The notes: a model not told the origin generated them from the sequence alone. DNA of 64,000 nucleotides from M3007 sp031425155 (GCA_031425155.1 JANPIV010000032.1:11482-75481), one strand, 5' to 3'; positions 49,507-58,894 are shown, numbered from the stretch's first letter. Numbers and translations are program-made.

Positions 49507-50940
49507 ATGAAAACACTTTCTGTGTTACTAGTAGATGATGATGAAGATGATTACTTTCTTACCAAAGCTTGTCTTAATGACATAAAGGACCAAAAATTTG
49601 AAGTCACTTGGGCGAGCAGCTACAACCAGGCGTTGCAGCATCTTTCCGAGCAGCACTTCGATATTTGTTTCTTCGATTATTTACTGGGGGCCAGTACCGG
49701 CCTCGATCTGCTGCGCATCGCTCAGGATTTGCGAGTACGTACGCCCATTATCCTGCTGACCGGGCGGGGTGATTCTACGGTGGCGATGAAAGCCCTGGCT
49801 TTGGGCGGCACCGATTATCTGGTGAAAGGCGATCTGGAACCGGAGAAACTTAGTCGCAGCATCCGTTACGCCATCGAGCACACCGCGACCCTGAAACAAC
49901 TCAAGGAAAATGAGGAAAAATACCGGGGACTTTTTGAAGGGTCGGTGGATGCTATTTGTCTGCTTAATGCCCGGGGCGAGTTCACCGACGTCAATGACGC
50001 GGCCACCCGGCTGCTGGGCTACTCCAAAGCGGAATTTTTGACCAAAAACATTACGGAACTTTTTGAAGAGGAAAAACAGAAAGAACTGTTTACCAATAAG
50101 ATAGTCGCCGGTGAAAATGTCCATGATTTTGAAATAGAGCTCCTGGCCGCCGATGGCGAAAGCCGCTATTGTATTATTGCCTGCACCCGGCACCGGCTGC
50201 CGGGTGACCTGGAAACGGTATTTTATCAGGCCATTTTGCACGACGTTACCCGCCGCAAGAAGGCCGAACAGGACCTTATTATTGCCGACAAACTCGCCTC
50301 TACCGGCCGCTTTCTGCGTATGCTGGGCCACGAAATCCGCAATCCACTGACCAATATTGACCTGGCTATCAACCAGATAGTAGGCGATAACTATAATGAA
50401 GAACTGAATGACTGTATTGAGATCATTCAGCGCAACAGCAAGCGCATCGGTCAATTGCTTACGGACTTACTGCAGGTGGCTAATCCCGGCCAGCTGCATG
50501 CCCGACCTTACGATCCGGCTGTATTGCTGGACGAAACGCTGTCGCTGGCGGCTGACCGGATTGCTTTAAAAAACATCCGGGTCGAGAAAGACTATGCTCC
50601 CAATTTGTCACCTATACGGGTGGACCCTGAAAAAATGAAAATTGCGCTGCTTAATATTATTATTAATGCAGTAGAAATTATGGAAGTCAATAAAGGCATC
50701 CTGCAGGTAAGTATTCGCCCGACAGCCGACGGGTGTCGCATTGCCATCTGCGACAATGGGCCCGGTATATCGCCGGATCATCTCAAAAAACTGTTCGATC
50801 CTTATTTTTCACGCAAACCCAATGGTATGGGCCTGGGTCTGGCCAGTACGCTGAACATTATCCAGCTGCATGGCGGACGGGTCGAGGTAGATTCCGAATT
50901 AGGAGATGGTGCCGAGTTTGCTGTTTCGCTGCTCGCCTGA
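49507..50940 (+). CDS. Receiver-PAS-histidine kinase hybrid
   Basis: A 477-residue protein from ATG 49507. The N-terminal receiver (1-125) has DDDEDD, phospho-Asp in ICFFDYLLG and Lys in YLVKGD. A PAS domain (about 130-255) follows. The HisKA motif is MLGHEIRNPLTNI, of the NtrB-like class, different from the SHDLQEP kinases nearby. HATPase boxes are NIIINAVEIM, DNGPGIS and GMGLGLAST. It may relay a signal from the upstream kinase. A terminator follows after about 85 bases. Confidence 0.92.
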   Translation: MKTLSVLLVDDDEDDYFLTKACLNDIKDQKFEVTWASSYNQALQHLSEQHFDICFFDYLLGASTGLDLLRIAQDLRVRTPIILLTGRGDSTVAMKALALGGTDYLVKGDLEPEKLSRSIRYAIEHTATLKQLKENEEKYRGLFEGSVDAICLLNARGEFTDVNDAATRLLGYSKAEFLTKNITELFEEEKQKELFTNKIVAGENVHDFEIELLAADGESRYCIIACTRHRLPGDLETVFYQAILHDVTRRKKAEQDLIIADKLASTGRFLRMLGHEIRNPLTNIDLAINQIVGDNYNEELNDCIEIIQRNSKRIGQLLTDLLQVANPGQLHARPYDPAVLLDETLSLAADRIALKNIRVEKDYAPNLSPIRVDPEKMKIALLNIIINAVEIMEVNKGILQVSIRPTADGCRIAICDNGPGISPDHLKKLFDPYFSRKPNGMGLGLASTLNIIQLHGGRVEVDSELGDGAEFAVSLLA

Positions 50941-51023
50941 GTGCGATGCTATGAGTATGTATAATATAAGCAGGTAAATAATGCACACTCTTGCCCACAA
51001 TGTAGAAAAAATACCAGATTTTA

Positions 51024-51064
51024 AAATGCGGGTTACGCTCTGACAGAGCGGCCCGCATTTTTTT
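51024..51064 (+). terminator. Terminator of the signalling gene cluster
   Basis: AAATGCGGG and CCCGCATTT form the outer stem, CGCTCT and AGAGCG the inner stem, followed by a run of T. It separates the kinase cluster from the stress genes. Confidence 0.85.
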
Positions 51065-51108
51065 GTTATCAGTAAAAACAAACACTCACTTTTAAAAGTA
51101 TTCAGACC

Positions 51109-51300
51109 ATGGAAAAGAAAGGTCAAAAAGAGGAAAAACGCCCTGCTGGCACAGGCACCTCCACTACCTCGAAGAAGGCAGCCACGGATACTAAAAGCAC
51201 CACTGGTACTGGCTCTAAAACCAGTGGTAAGAAAGACGACGAAAAAAGCGCGTCCCGTACCAGCAGCACCGGCACCAAAGATTCCGGTAAATCCAAGTAA
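51109..51300 (+). CDS. Small cationic disordered protein
   Basis: A 63-residue protein made almost only of Lys, Thr, Ser, Gly and Asp (KKAATDTKSTTGTGSKTSGK). There is no hydrophobic core, so it should be disordered and basic. Upstream and downstream terminators isolate it as a single-gene transcript, which argues that it is real. Lys/Thr/Ser-rich small proteins of this type are common in Bacteroidota stress loci, but no function is established. Confidence 0.6.
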   Translation: MEKKGQKEEKRPAGTGTSTTSKKAATDTKSTTGTGSKTSGKKDDEKSASRTSSTGTKDSGKSK

Positions 51301-51324
51301 AACCCTGGAAGTTCCAGAAACCAG

Positions 51325-51358
51325 GAAGCGCGGAGAGTATAAATTCTCCGCGCTTCTT
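51325..51358 (+). terminator. Terminator after the cationic small protein
   Basis: A perfect 12-base stem, GAAGCGCGGAGA with TCTCCGCGCTTC and an 8-base loop, followed by TTTCT. Confidence 0.88.
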
Positions 51359-51392
51359 TCTCCCTACCACTTATCATCAAAAATTGAACGCC

Positions 51393-51797
51393 ATGGAAAA
51401 TTACAATCAGTCTTCACAAAGAGGCGAAAACCGTCAGTCCGGTACGACCCCCAATCAGTTCGGCAACCAGAACCAACAGCAGAACGAGCGCGGCCATCAG
51501 GACAATCTGCAATCCGACAGCATGGATGAAGATATGAACACCCGCAATGCAGCGGGTTCCGGCGGCTATAGCAATTCGCAACAGCCTGGCAATGAGCCTG
51601 CTGAACACTCCAGCCAGCGTCCTGCCCAATATAACGTCAATGATGAGGACGATCAGGAAGATTCCTTCGACGATGATGATCTGGACGTCAGTGCGATGGA
51701 TGACATGGATGACGAAGATGACGATCAACTTGATTCTTCCGGCCAGCGTCAGCAAAATTATTCCAACCGGGATAATAATTCGCAGAGCACATTTTAG
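51393..51797 (+). CDS. Acidic, Gln/Asn-rich disordered protein
   Basis: A 134-residue protein from ATG 51393 (MENYNQSSQRG). The first part is Gln/Asn/Gly-rich, and a middle segment (about 85-115) is strongly acidic (DEDDQEDSFDDDDLDVSAMD). No fold or signal peptide is visible. It sits between two hairpin terminators. The composition is typical of hydrophilins or charge-buffering proteins; any function is inference. Confidence 0.62.
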   Translation: MENYNQSSQRGENRQSGTTPNQFGNQNQQQNERGHQDNLQSDSMDEDMNTRNAAGSGGYSNSQQPGNEPAEHSSQRPAQYNVNDEDDQEDSFDDDDLDVSAMDDMDDEDDDQLDSSGQRQQNYSNRDNNSQSTF

Positions 51798-51820
51798 GCT
51801 ATAAAACATATCTGACATCT

Positions 51821-51853
51821 GGAAAAGGACAACCGTTTATGGTTTGTCCTTTC
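51821..51853 (+). terminator. Terminator-like hairpin after the acidic protein
   Basis: GGAAAAGGACAA pairs with TTGTCCTTTCC with one bulge around a 10-base loop. The T tail is absent, so function as a terminator is uncertain. Confidence 0.45.
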
Positions 51854-51921
51854 CCAGGTTTGTAGAGTAATCTGTTTTCTAAGAATAATTTATTTTTCAC
51901 AGACCAAAACTTTTTTCTGCC

Positions 51922-52434
51922 ATGAGCGATATACTAAATCTGAGTCAGCAAGATGCGATCAGCAAACTACAGAAACTAACGAAAGATTCCCCGATCACTA
52001 TGCTCTGCACCAATCTGGGACAAATTCCTTTTTCTACTTGTCCTATGTCCACCCAAACGGTGGATGATGCGGGCACTATCTGGTTTTTTACCGGCAACGA
52101 CAGTCAGCACACCCGGGAAATACAGGCGGACAATCGGGTGCAACTCTTATACTCCAATAATAATGATTACGCCTACCTGACTATATCGGGCACCGCAGAA
52201 GTACTGCACGATCAGGCTAAAATAGCAGAATTATGGACGCCCGCAGCCAAAGTCTGGTTTCAGGGCGGTCAGGATGATCCTCAGTTACGGTTGATTAAAG
52301 TAACTCCGCAGGAAGGGTTCTATTGGGATACCAAACATGGCAAAATGGTTTCTTTCCTGAAAATGATCGCCTCGGTAGCTACGGGAAAAACAATGGATGA
52401 TGGTGTGCAAGGCCGCCTGACCGTGCAAAGTTGA
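51922..52434 (+). CDS. Pyridoxamine 5'-phosphate oxidase-family (general stress protein 26-like) flavoprotein
   Basis: A 170-residue split-barrel protein. Typical segments: ITMLCTNLGQIPFSTCPMSTQ, TIWFFTGNDSQHTREIQADNRVQLLYSN, and YLTISGTAEVLHDQAKIAELWTP ending in WFQGG. GYFWD-like FYWDTKHGK follows. These match the GSP26 branch, which binds FMN or F420-like cofactors and is induced by general stress. It is cytoplasmic. The gene opens a run of stress-type functions. Confidence 0.87.
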   Translation: MSDILNLSQQDAISKLQKLTKDSPITMLCTNLGQIPFSTCPMSTQTVDDAGTIWFFTGNDSQHTREIQADNRVQLLYSNNNDYAYLTISGTAEVLHDQAKIAELWTPAAKVWFQGGQDDPQLRLIKVTPQEGFYWDTKHGKMVSFLKMIASVATGKTMDDGVQGRLTVQS

Positions 52435-52578
52435 CCCGGCTAAAGGATAAAAATATCGTCCACCAATGGCTTGATTATTAAGATAGCCAGGGTTTTAATC
52501 CAGCACCGCCACAATATGGCCTGTCCCAGTATCGAAGTAGTATTTACTTACCTTTAAAACATTAACTCTCCACGATAC

Positions 52579-53124
52579 ATGGAAGATAATAAGGCCATCA
52601 TTTCCCGGCTCCAGCAAGCTGACCCCAAAGCCATTAGTGATCTGTATGAAGCATACGGATCAGCCCTTTTTAGTATTGCGCTGCGTATTGTAGGCTCTCA
52701 GCAATTAGCGGAACAGGTGCTGCAGGATACTTTTATCAAAGTATGGCGTAACAGTAGCAGTTACGATGCTTCCAAAGGCCGTCTCTTTACATGGTTGCTT
52801 AATATTGCCCGGAATACGGCTATTGATGCGACCCGTACTGCATACTACCAGCAATACAGCCGTACGGAAGATATTACTACGAGCACTTATAAACTCTACA
52901 CAGAGCCAATGCTGATAGATACGCTGGATATTCATCAGGTAGCAGCGCGGCTGGAAGATAAATATCATTGCCTTATTGATCTGGTCTATTTTCAGGGTTA
53001 TGGCCAACAGGAAGCAGCCGATATAGTCGGCATACCATTGGGTACGCTGAAAACCCGCTTGCGGCAGGCCATTTCGCTGATGCGCCGCACGTTCAATGAG
53101 CCACGGCCAGCCAGCATGGTGTAG
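52579..53124 (+). CDS. ECF-type RNA polymerase sigma factor
   Basis: A 181-residue sigma factor with region 2 (DLYEAYGSALFSIALRIVG, DTFIKVWRNSSSYD, GRLFTWLLNIARNTAID) and region 4 (LVYFQGYGQQEAADIVGIPLGTLKTRLRQAI). No anti-sigma gene is adjacent, whereas related Bacteroidota factors often have one. The 140-base gap upstream includes TACCTTTA, one base away from the -7 consensus. It is a plausible controller of the surrounding stress genes, but no shared ECF promoter could be picked out by eye. Confidence 0.92.
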   Translation: MEDNKAIISRLQQADPKAISDLYEAYGSALFSIALRIVGSQQLAEQVLQDTFIKVWRNSSSYDASKGRLFTWLLNIARNTAIDATRTAYYQQYSRTEDITTSTYKLYTEPMLIDTLDIHQVAARLEDKYHCLIDLVYFQGYGQQEAADIVGIPLGTLKTRLRQAISLMRRTFNEPRPASMV

Positions 53125-53404
53125 GTGCCAACAGGCTGAAAATACTGCTGCCTGCAATGTTCGCAGGATGCACACAACCCCTGTTCCCGACCGCTTTTTG
53201 GGGCGTTCTTTCCCCATGTTTATAGTGAGCAAATCGGGCTGGGTAGAGCAGAAGGAAGTCTAAAACCTGGACGATTCCATAAAAACATCCTGAAAAACCG
53301 GCCGGAACCGCACAAAAATTCCTTACAAAATGTCGCAGATGGTAATGGCTTGGTTTTTTAATAAAAACAGTGAATCAAAAATCATCATAAAAAAAACAAA
53401 CGCT

Positions 53405-53872
53405 ATGCAAAACAATGAAGAATTGGTAGATACCCTCAATGAACTGGTCCGTATCAACTACGACCGGGTGTTTGGGTACGAACGGGCTATTGAAGATGTG
53501 GAAGATGTAGATGTGGATCTCAAGACGGTTTTTAGTAAGTATGCCGATCAAAGCCGCAAATATGTGAGCAGTCTGCAACAAACTATTACCTCATTAGGTG
53601 GGGAAGCAGTAACGGATTCTACCATGCGTGGTAAACTTTTCCGTGTCTGGATGGATTTCAAGGCTACCCTGACCGGCAAAGGTCGTCAGTCTATTCTGGA
53701 TTCCTGCGAATTCGGCGAAGATGCCGCCCAACGCGCTTATGAAGAAGCATTGGGAACCGATGCCCATCTGCCAGATAACATTCGTCAGCTCATAGCCGAA
53801 CAGCAATCAGAGCTGAAATCGGCGCACGATAGCATCCGGGATGCTGCCAGAATGCATGAAAAAATTGGCTAA
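53405..53872 (+). CDS. PA2169/DUF2383 four-helix-bundle protein
   Basis: A 155-residue protein from ATG 53405 (MQNNEELVDTLNELVRINYD). The DUF2383 pattern is clear: long amphipathic helices with YERAIEDVED, KYADQSRKYVSSLQQTI, FRVWMDFKATLTG, and CEFGEDAAQRAYEEAL. The fold is ferritin-like. Members are general-stress-induced; the function is not settled. A strong terminator follows. Confidence 0.88.
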   Translation: MQNNEELVDTLNELVRINYDRVFGYERAIEDVEDVDVDLKTVFSKYADQSRKYVSSLQQTITSLGGEAVTDSTMRGKLFRVWMDFKATLTGKGRQSILDSCEFGEDAAQRAYEEALGTDAHLPDNIRQLIAEQQSELKSAHDSIRDAARMHEKIG

Positions 53873-53901
53873 ACAATGGTTTGCCTGATGCAAAAGTAAT
53901 G

Positions 53902-53935
53902 GTGCCGGAACGACAAACTTGTTCCGGCACTTTTT
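53902..53935 (+). terminator. Terminator after DUF2383
   Basis: GTGCCGGAAC pairs perfectly with GTTCCGGCAC around a 9-base loop, followed by five T. Confidence 0.92.
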
Positions 53936-53956
53936 CATTCGATCAATCTTTGAATT

Positions 53957-54826
53957 ATGAATCAGTACTACGTAAACGAAGCTCCACAAGCCACTCCCCG
54001 CAATCGGCTGAATATTCTTCGCGTGGCCAATGTGTTGTTTTTTATACTGACGATCGGATTCAATTTTTTGGCTCAAACCATGCCCCTCAACCGGAAAACC
54101 ACGGGCGAGCTCTCTGACCAATATCCCAATCTGTTTACTCCTGCGCCCATCACGTTTGCTATTTGGAGCGTCATTTACTTGGCACTGCTGGCATTTATCG
54201 GCTGGCAGCTGTGGCCCATTCGCAATACGTTGCGGGCAGAGCAGCGCAACAGTGCGGTCAGTGCGCTCGGCTGGAACTTCGTCTGGCTATGCCTGCTGAA
54301 CATGGGCTGGCTGTTCTGCTGGCACTATGAACTGGTGACGGCCAGTGTGGTGGTTATGCTGGTCATGCTGATTTTATTGATCCGTATGAACATCCTGATA
54401 TTCCGGCGGTTAACCCATACCGCGGATAACCGGAATTTTCTTCAAATCCCGTTTGGACTATATTTAGGATGGATATCAGTGGCTACGGTAGCCAATATCA
54501 CGGCTTGGCTGGTGGGCAGAAATTGGGATGGGTTTGGCCTCTCCGAGAAAACCTGGACGGTTAGCATGATCGCTGTGGCCACCCTGATTGCCATACTGGC
54601 AGTGTATAGCTGGCGCAACATTCCCTACGCGGCGGCGGTCATCTGGGCTCTGCTGGGTATTACGATCAAACACCAGGCGATGTTTGGCTCTCCATTCTCC
54701 CTGGTTATCCTGACGGCCTACGGTGGTATGTTGCTCTTGCTAATTGTTGCCGGAATGAATGCACGCCGCTGGTGGAATGCAGCACTTGTCAGTGACGTCC
54801 ATCAGCCTATGCCCACCGTTTATTAA
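53957..54826 (+). CDS. TspO/MBR-like tryptophan-rich membrane protein
   Basis: A 289-residue protein with about seven to eight hydrophobic segments, longer than classic five-helix TspO. Motifs of the TspO/tryptophan-rich family are present: FTPAPITFAIWSVIYLALL, LGWNFVWLCLLNMGWLFCWH and an IPFGLYLGWISVATVANITAW segment. The family binds tetrapyrroles or cholesterol-like ligands and is linked to stress responses. The extra helices place it in the longer TspO-like branch. The next gene begins 14 bases after its stop. Confidence 0.78.
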   Translation: MNQYYVNEAPQATPRNRLNILRVANVLFFILTIGFNFLAQTMPLNRKTTGELSDQYPNLFTPAPITFAIWSVIYLALLAFIGWQLWPIRNTLRAEQRNSAVSALGWNFVWLCLLNMGWLFCWHYELVTASVVVMLVMLILLIRMNILIFRRLTHTADNRNFLQIPFGLYLGWISVATVANITAWLVGRNWDGFGLSEKTWTVSMIAVATLIAILAVYSWRNIPYAAAVIWALLGITIKHQAMFGSPFSLVILTAYGGMLLLLIVAGMNARRWWNAALVSDVHQPMPTVY

Positions 54827-54839
54827 GTTATTTACGCAC

Positions 54840-55823
54840 ATGGAAACACCTGCTGTTAAAAGAAATGCTTTTCAATACGCCTGGCACAAAATCGTTGATT
54901 TCTTCCACCTGTTCGTCCAGGCTGTGAAAGAATTCAGTGCCGACAACGCCCTGAAATATAGTGCTTCCCTCTCGTATTACACGCTTTTCTCGTTAGCCCC
55001 TATGCTCATTATCGTCATTGCGATCAGCAGCAGGTTTTTTGGCCGGGAAGCGGCAGAGGGATATTTATACACGCAGTTTGAAGGATTGCTCGGTACTGTC
55101 GGGGCATTGCAATTACAGGAAATGATTCGTAACGCCCATGTATCCGGCGATACGCCTTTGGCCACTATTATTGGGGTGGCCACTTTGATCTTCGGTGCCA
55201 CCGGCGTATTCCTGGAAATTCAGGATTCTATCAATTCTATCTGGAGCCTGAAGGCCAAACCAAAACGCGGCTGGCTCAAATTTCTGCAAAACCGCTTGCT
55301 TTCCTTTTCCCTCATCGTCGGTATTGGTTTCTTATTGCTGGTGTCGCTGGTGCTCAGTGCCATGTTGTCTATCATCTATGACTTTTTGAACCGGCAATTT
55401 GGCGAAGCCGCCTGGATGAGCTGGATACTCACCAATATCATCAATGTGGCCACCGTCATGCTCCTCTTTTCGGTCATTTTCAAGGTGTTGCCGGATGCCA
55501 AAATAAAATGGCACGACGTATTCATTGGTGCTTTATTCACTGCCGTCCTGTTTCTGATTGGCAAATGGGGGATCAACGTCTATCTCAGCCGTTCTTCTAC
55601 ATTGACCGTATATGGCGCAGCGGGGGCCGTCGTGCTCATCGTATTGTGGGTCTATTATTCAGCCGCTATTCTCTATTTCGGGGCAGAATTTACTAAGGTC
55701 TATGCCAATAAGTACGGAAATAAAATTGCGCCTAATCCCTACGCCGTTTTTGTAGAAAAAAGGGAAATTCTCACCCACGATTCGGCAGCCAGCCTGTCTG
55801 CAGAAGTCAGGAAAGAAATATAA
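54840..55823 (+). CDS. YihY/BrkB-family membrane protein
   Basis: A 327-residue protein from ATG 54840. It has six membrane segments and the family core: FSADNALKYSASLSYYTLFSLAPMLIIVIAI, GATGVFLEIQDSINSIW and the C-terminal YGAAGAVVLIVLWVYYSAAILYFGAEFT. It was once called ribonuclease BN in error; the real function (perhaps transport) is unknown. It is likely cotranscribed with TspO-like and alpha-amylase genes. Confidence 0.9.
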   Translation: METPAVKRNAFQYAWHKIVDFFHLFVQAVKEFSADNALKYSASLSYYTLFSLAPMLIIVIAISSRFFGREAAEGYLYTQFEGLLGTVGALQLQEMIRNAHVSGDTPLATIIGVATLIFGATGVFLEIQDSINSIWSLKAKPKRGWLKFLQNRLLSFSLIVGIGFLLLVSLVLSAMLSIIYDFLNRQFGEAAWMSWILTNIINVATVMLLFSVIFKVLPDAKIKWHDVFIGALFTAVLFLIGKWGINVYLSRSSTLTVYGAAGAVVLIVLWVYYSAAILYFGAEFTKVYANKYGNKIAPNPYAVFVEKREILTHDSAASLSAEVRKEI

Positions 55824-55832
55824 AGGAATATA

Positions 55833-57320
55833 ATGCAAAACGAAACAATTCTTCAGTTTTTTCATTGGTACGCCCCTGCCGATGGTACTTTATGGAACCA
55901 GCTGGCTACCGAAGCGCAACGCCTGAAAGAATCCGGCATTACAATGGTCTGGCTGCCACCAGCCTATAAAGGCAGTGCTGGCGGGCTAAGTGTCGGGTAT
56001 GATACGTATGACCTGTACGACCTGGGCGAATTTGACCAGAAAGGCTCTGTGCGTACCAAGTACGGTACCAAAGACGAGTACCTGCAGGCCTGTGCAGCCG
56101 CTCACGAGGCCGGGCTGGGTATTATAGCCGATATAGTCCTGAATCATAAGGCTGGCGCGGATGAAACAGAAAAATTCTGGGTCCGTAAAGTCAATCCCGA
56201 CAATCGCCACGAGTACCTGAGCGACTCCTACGAAATAGAAGGGTGTACCAGGTTTACTTTTCCGGGACGGAAAAAAGCCTACTCGGATTTCGAGTGGCAC
56301 TGGTATCACTTTACCGGCGTGGACTATGCCCACGACCATCAGGATACCGGCATTTTCACTATTCAGCAAGACTATGATCAGGAATGGAACACCTTAGTGG
56401 ACGATGAACTCGGCAACTATGACTACTTGATGTATTCAGATATTGATTTTCGTAACAATCAGGTCCGCGAAGAACTGAAACGCTGGGGCGAATGGTATAT
56501 AAAAACGACCGGCGCGGATGGCTTCCGGCTGGATGCGGTCAAGCACATATCACCGGCTTTCTATAATGAATGGCTCGATTACCTGCGTAGCGTAACCGGC
56601 AAACCTCTTTTTACCGTCGCGGAGTATTGGAAACAGGACTTGCTGCCCTTGACCCGCTATCTGGATGCCACCCAGGGCCGGATGTCGCTGTTTGATGTGC
56701 AGTTGCACTACAAATTTCAGGAGGCATCCAAAGCGGGCGGCTACTTCGATATGCGCACCATTTTCGACGGTACCCTCGTGCAAATAGCCCCCGATAAAGC
56801 AGTAACGATAGTGGATAATCATGATACCCAACCTCTGCAATCGCTGGAGTCGCCCGTAGAGCCTTGGTTCAAGCCCCTGGCCTACGCCCTCATATTATTG
56901 CGTGAACAGGGCTTACCCTGCATATTTCAACCTGACCTCTACGGGGCTACTTATACGGACAAAGGGGGCGATAATCAGGATTATACCATTGATCTGACTC
57001 CTGTGGCCGCCTTACCAGCCTTGCTAAAGGCCCGTCAGCAGCTGGCGTACGGGGAGCAGCATGACTACTTCGAGGACGAGCACGTTATTGGCTGGGTACG
57101 TTTGGGGCACGATGAAGTGCCGGGCAGCGGCTGTGCCGTAGTGCTCACCAATGGCGACCAGGGCTCCCGCAGAATGCAACTGGGTGCGCGTCACGCCAAC
57201 GCCGTATTTGTAGATCATTTAGGCCATCACCCCGACCACATTCAGCTGGACGATCAGGGCGCAGCGGATTTCCCGGTTCAGCCTGGCAGCGTCTCGGTAT
57301 GGGCAGTAGCACCAACGTGA
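55833..57320 (+). CDS. Cytoplasmic alpha-amylase (GH13_5 type)
   Basis: A 495-residue GH13 enzyme without a signal peptide. Conserved regions: ADIVLNHKAG, the nucleophile Asp in DGFRLDAVKH, the acid Glu in FTVAEYW, and DNHDTQPLQ. QFFHWYAPADGTLWNQL at the start and GTRFTF-like CTRFTFPGR are typical of the subfamily 5 cytoplasmic amylases, which cleave internal alpha-1,4 bonds of glycogen or maltodextrin. In a stress cluster it could release storage carbohydrate. It starts 9 bases after the YihY stop. Confidence 0.93.
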   Translation: MQNETILQFFHWYAPADGTLWNQLATEAQRLKESGITMVWLPPAYKGSAGGLSVGYDTYDLYDLGEFDQKGSVRTKYGTKDEYLQACAAAHEAGLGIIADIVLNHKAGADETEKFWVRKVNPDNRHEYLSDSYEIEGCTRFTFPGRKKAYSDFEWHWYHFTGVDYAHDHQDTGIFTIQQDYDQEWNTLVDDELGNYDYLMYSDIDFRNNQVREELKRWGEWYIKTTGADGFRLDAVKHISPAFYNEWLDYLRSVTGKPLFTVAEYWKQDLLPLTRYLDATQGRMSLFDVQLHYKFQEASKAGGYFDMRTIFDGTLVQIAPDKAVTIVDNHDTQPLQSLESPVEPWFKPLAYALILLREQGLPCIFQPDLYGATYTDKGGDNQDYTIDLTPVAALPALLKARQQLAYGEQHDYFEDEHVIGWVRLGHDEVPGSGCAVVLTNGDQGSRRMQLGARHANAVFVDHLGHHPDHIQLDDQGAADFPVQPGSVSVWAVAPT

Positions 57321-57410
57321 TTTTTGAATTTTTAAGCCTTCATGTATTTAACCAATGAAAGTAGGTCCACACAATCAATAAATTCAATCATTACAAACTA
57401 ATCATTAACA

Positions 57411-57647
57411 ATGGATTACTATAAGGCAGACACCTACTTTTTGTTTTTACCAAAATTTGCCGTTATGTTACAAAATGATCCTTTACCCTCCGACAAGAAA
57501 AAGCCCGTCCTGATTGTCTCCGATGGCGAGGAAGGTAATCTGGTGGAAAAAGTCATTTTGGAGGACGCTTCTACCACCGAAATTCCAGACAATATGAGCC
57601 AAACGGATAGGTCGGATAGCACCGCCGCTAATGAAAATGTTCACTGA
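57411..57647 (+). CDS. Small hypothetical protein
   Basis: The longest reading gives 78 residues from 57411; an internal ATG at 57465 (MLQNDPLPSDKK) would give a hydrophilic 60-residue protein without the odd hydrophobic start. The later part is acidic (SDGEEGNLVEKVILEDA) and ends in a Ser/Thr/Asn-rich tail. It ends 5 bases before the FAD oxidoreductase gene, suggesting translational coupling. I do not recognise it. Confidence 0.45.
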   Translation: MDYYKADTYFLFLPKFAVMLQNDPLPSDKKKPVLIVSDGEEGNLVEKVILEDASTTEIPDNMSQTDRSDSTAANENVH

Positions 57648-57652
57648 CCAAT

Positions 57653-58870
57653 ATGGATTTACGCACTGATACCCCCTATTGGTTGCTCAAAAGCGGATTG
57701 GCCTTTGAATATCCTTCTCTGCGGGAAAACCTGAAAACAGACTACGCGATCATTGGCGGAGGCATCACTGGTGCCCTGGTAGCCTGGTATTTGAGTCAGG
57801 CTGGCGTGTCGGTAGTGCTGCTCGACCGTCGGCACATTGGCATGGGCAGCACTTGTGCCAGCACGTCCATGTTGCAGTACGAAATTGATACGCCTTTGTA
57901 TGAGTTGGCAACCATAGTCGGAGAAGAGCAGGCAGCGCGCAGTTACTGGCTATGCGCGGAAGCCATAGACAAAATAGAAAACATCAGTAAACAGCTGTCT
58001 TTTCCCAACGATTTTGAAAGAAAGCCAAGCCTGTATTATGCTTCTCGGCGCAGGCATGTAAGACAATTGGAGCAGGAATTAGCCATTCGGCAAAAACACG
58101 GCTTCGAGGTGGAGTGGCTGGACAAAGCAGCCCTGCGGGAGATTTTTCCTTTTGCGGCACCGGCGGCCCTGTATTCGCGGCAAGGCGGGCAAGTGGATGC
58201 GTATGCACTCACCCACGGCCTCATGCAGGCGGCCATACAGCAAGGCGCGCAAATTTTTGATAAAACGGAAGTCACTCGTATTCGCCACGAGAAAGAGGGT
58301 GTCGTGTTGCAAACCCAGTTCGGGCCTACCGTGGAGGCGCGTAAACTGGTGATTGCCAATGGCTACGAATCGCAGCAGTACTTGCGCCATAAAGTGGCCC
58401 AGTTGCGCTCTTCGTATGCTTTGGTGAGTGAACCTTATGACGCCGAACTGCTGTGGCATGAAAATGCACTGATTTGGGAGACGGCGCGGCCCTACCTCTA
58501 CATGCGCACCACCAAAGACCGGCGTGTATTGGTCGGTGGCCGCGACGAGAAATTCAAAAATCCGCTTCTGCGCGATAGCTTGCTGAACAGCAAAACCAAG
58601 AGCCTGACCAGTGATTTTGAGGACCTGTTCCCCGATCTCGCGCCGCTGCGGGTGGATTATAGCTGGGCCGGTACATTCGCCGAAACGGCAGATGGCCTGC
58701 CCTACATCGGTTCGGTGCCCGAACAGCCACACGCCATTTTCGCCTTGGGTTTTGGCGGCAATGGCATCACCTTCAGCCAGGTGGCTGCCGAGATCATTCG
58801 CGATCAGGCTGTGGGCCATGCCAACCGCGATGCCGACCTGTTCTCCTTTGCGCGGAACGGGAAAAAATAG
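57653..58870 (+). CDS. FAD-dependent oxidoreductase (DAO family)
   Basis: A 405-residue flavoprotein with an N-terminal dinucleotide site (YAIIGGGITGALVAWYLSQAG, then LLDRRHIGMGSTCAST) and the DAO C-terminal pattern YSWAGTFAETADGLPYIG and GFGGNGITFSQVAAE. It likely oxidises an amino acid or related amine in the cytoplasm. YSWAGTF with PYIG is the GlpA/SolA-like branch. The substrate is not identifiable. It is transcribed with the small upstream gene and probably with DUF748 downstream. Confidence 0.88.
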   Translation: MDLRTDTPYWLLKSGLAFEYPSLRENLKTDYAIIGGGITGALVAWYLSQAGVSVVLLDRRHIGMGSTCASTSMLQYEIDTPLYELATIVGEEQAARSYWLCAEAIDKIENISKQLSFPNDFERKPSLYYASRRRHVRQLEQELAIRQKHGFEVEWLDKAALREIFPFAAPAALYSRQGGQVDAYALTHGLMQAAIQQGAQIFDKTEVTRIRHEKEGVVLQTQFGPTVEARKLVIANGYESQQYLRHKVAQLRSSYALVSEPYDAELLWHENALIWETARPYLYMRTTKDRRVLVGGRDEKFKNPLLRDSLLNSKTKSLTSDFEDLFPDLAPLRVDYSWAGTFAETADGLPYIGSVPEQPHAIFALGFGGNGITFSQVAAEIIRDQAVGHANRDADLFSFARNGKK

Positions 58871-58894
58871 AGAACCAGATTTAAAAGAACAGCC

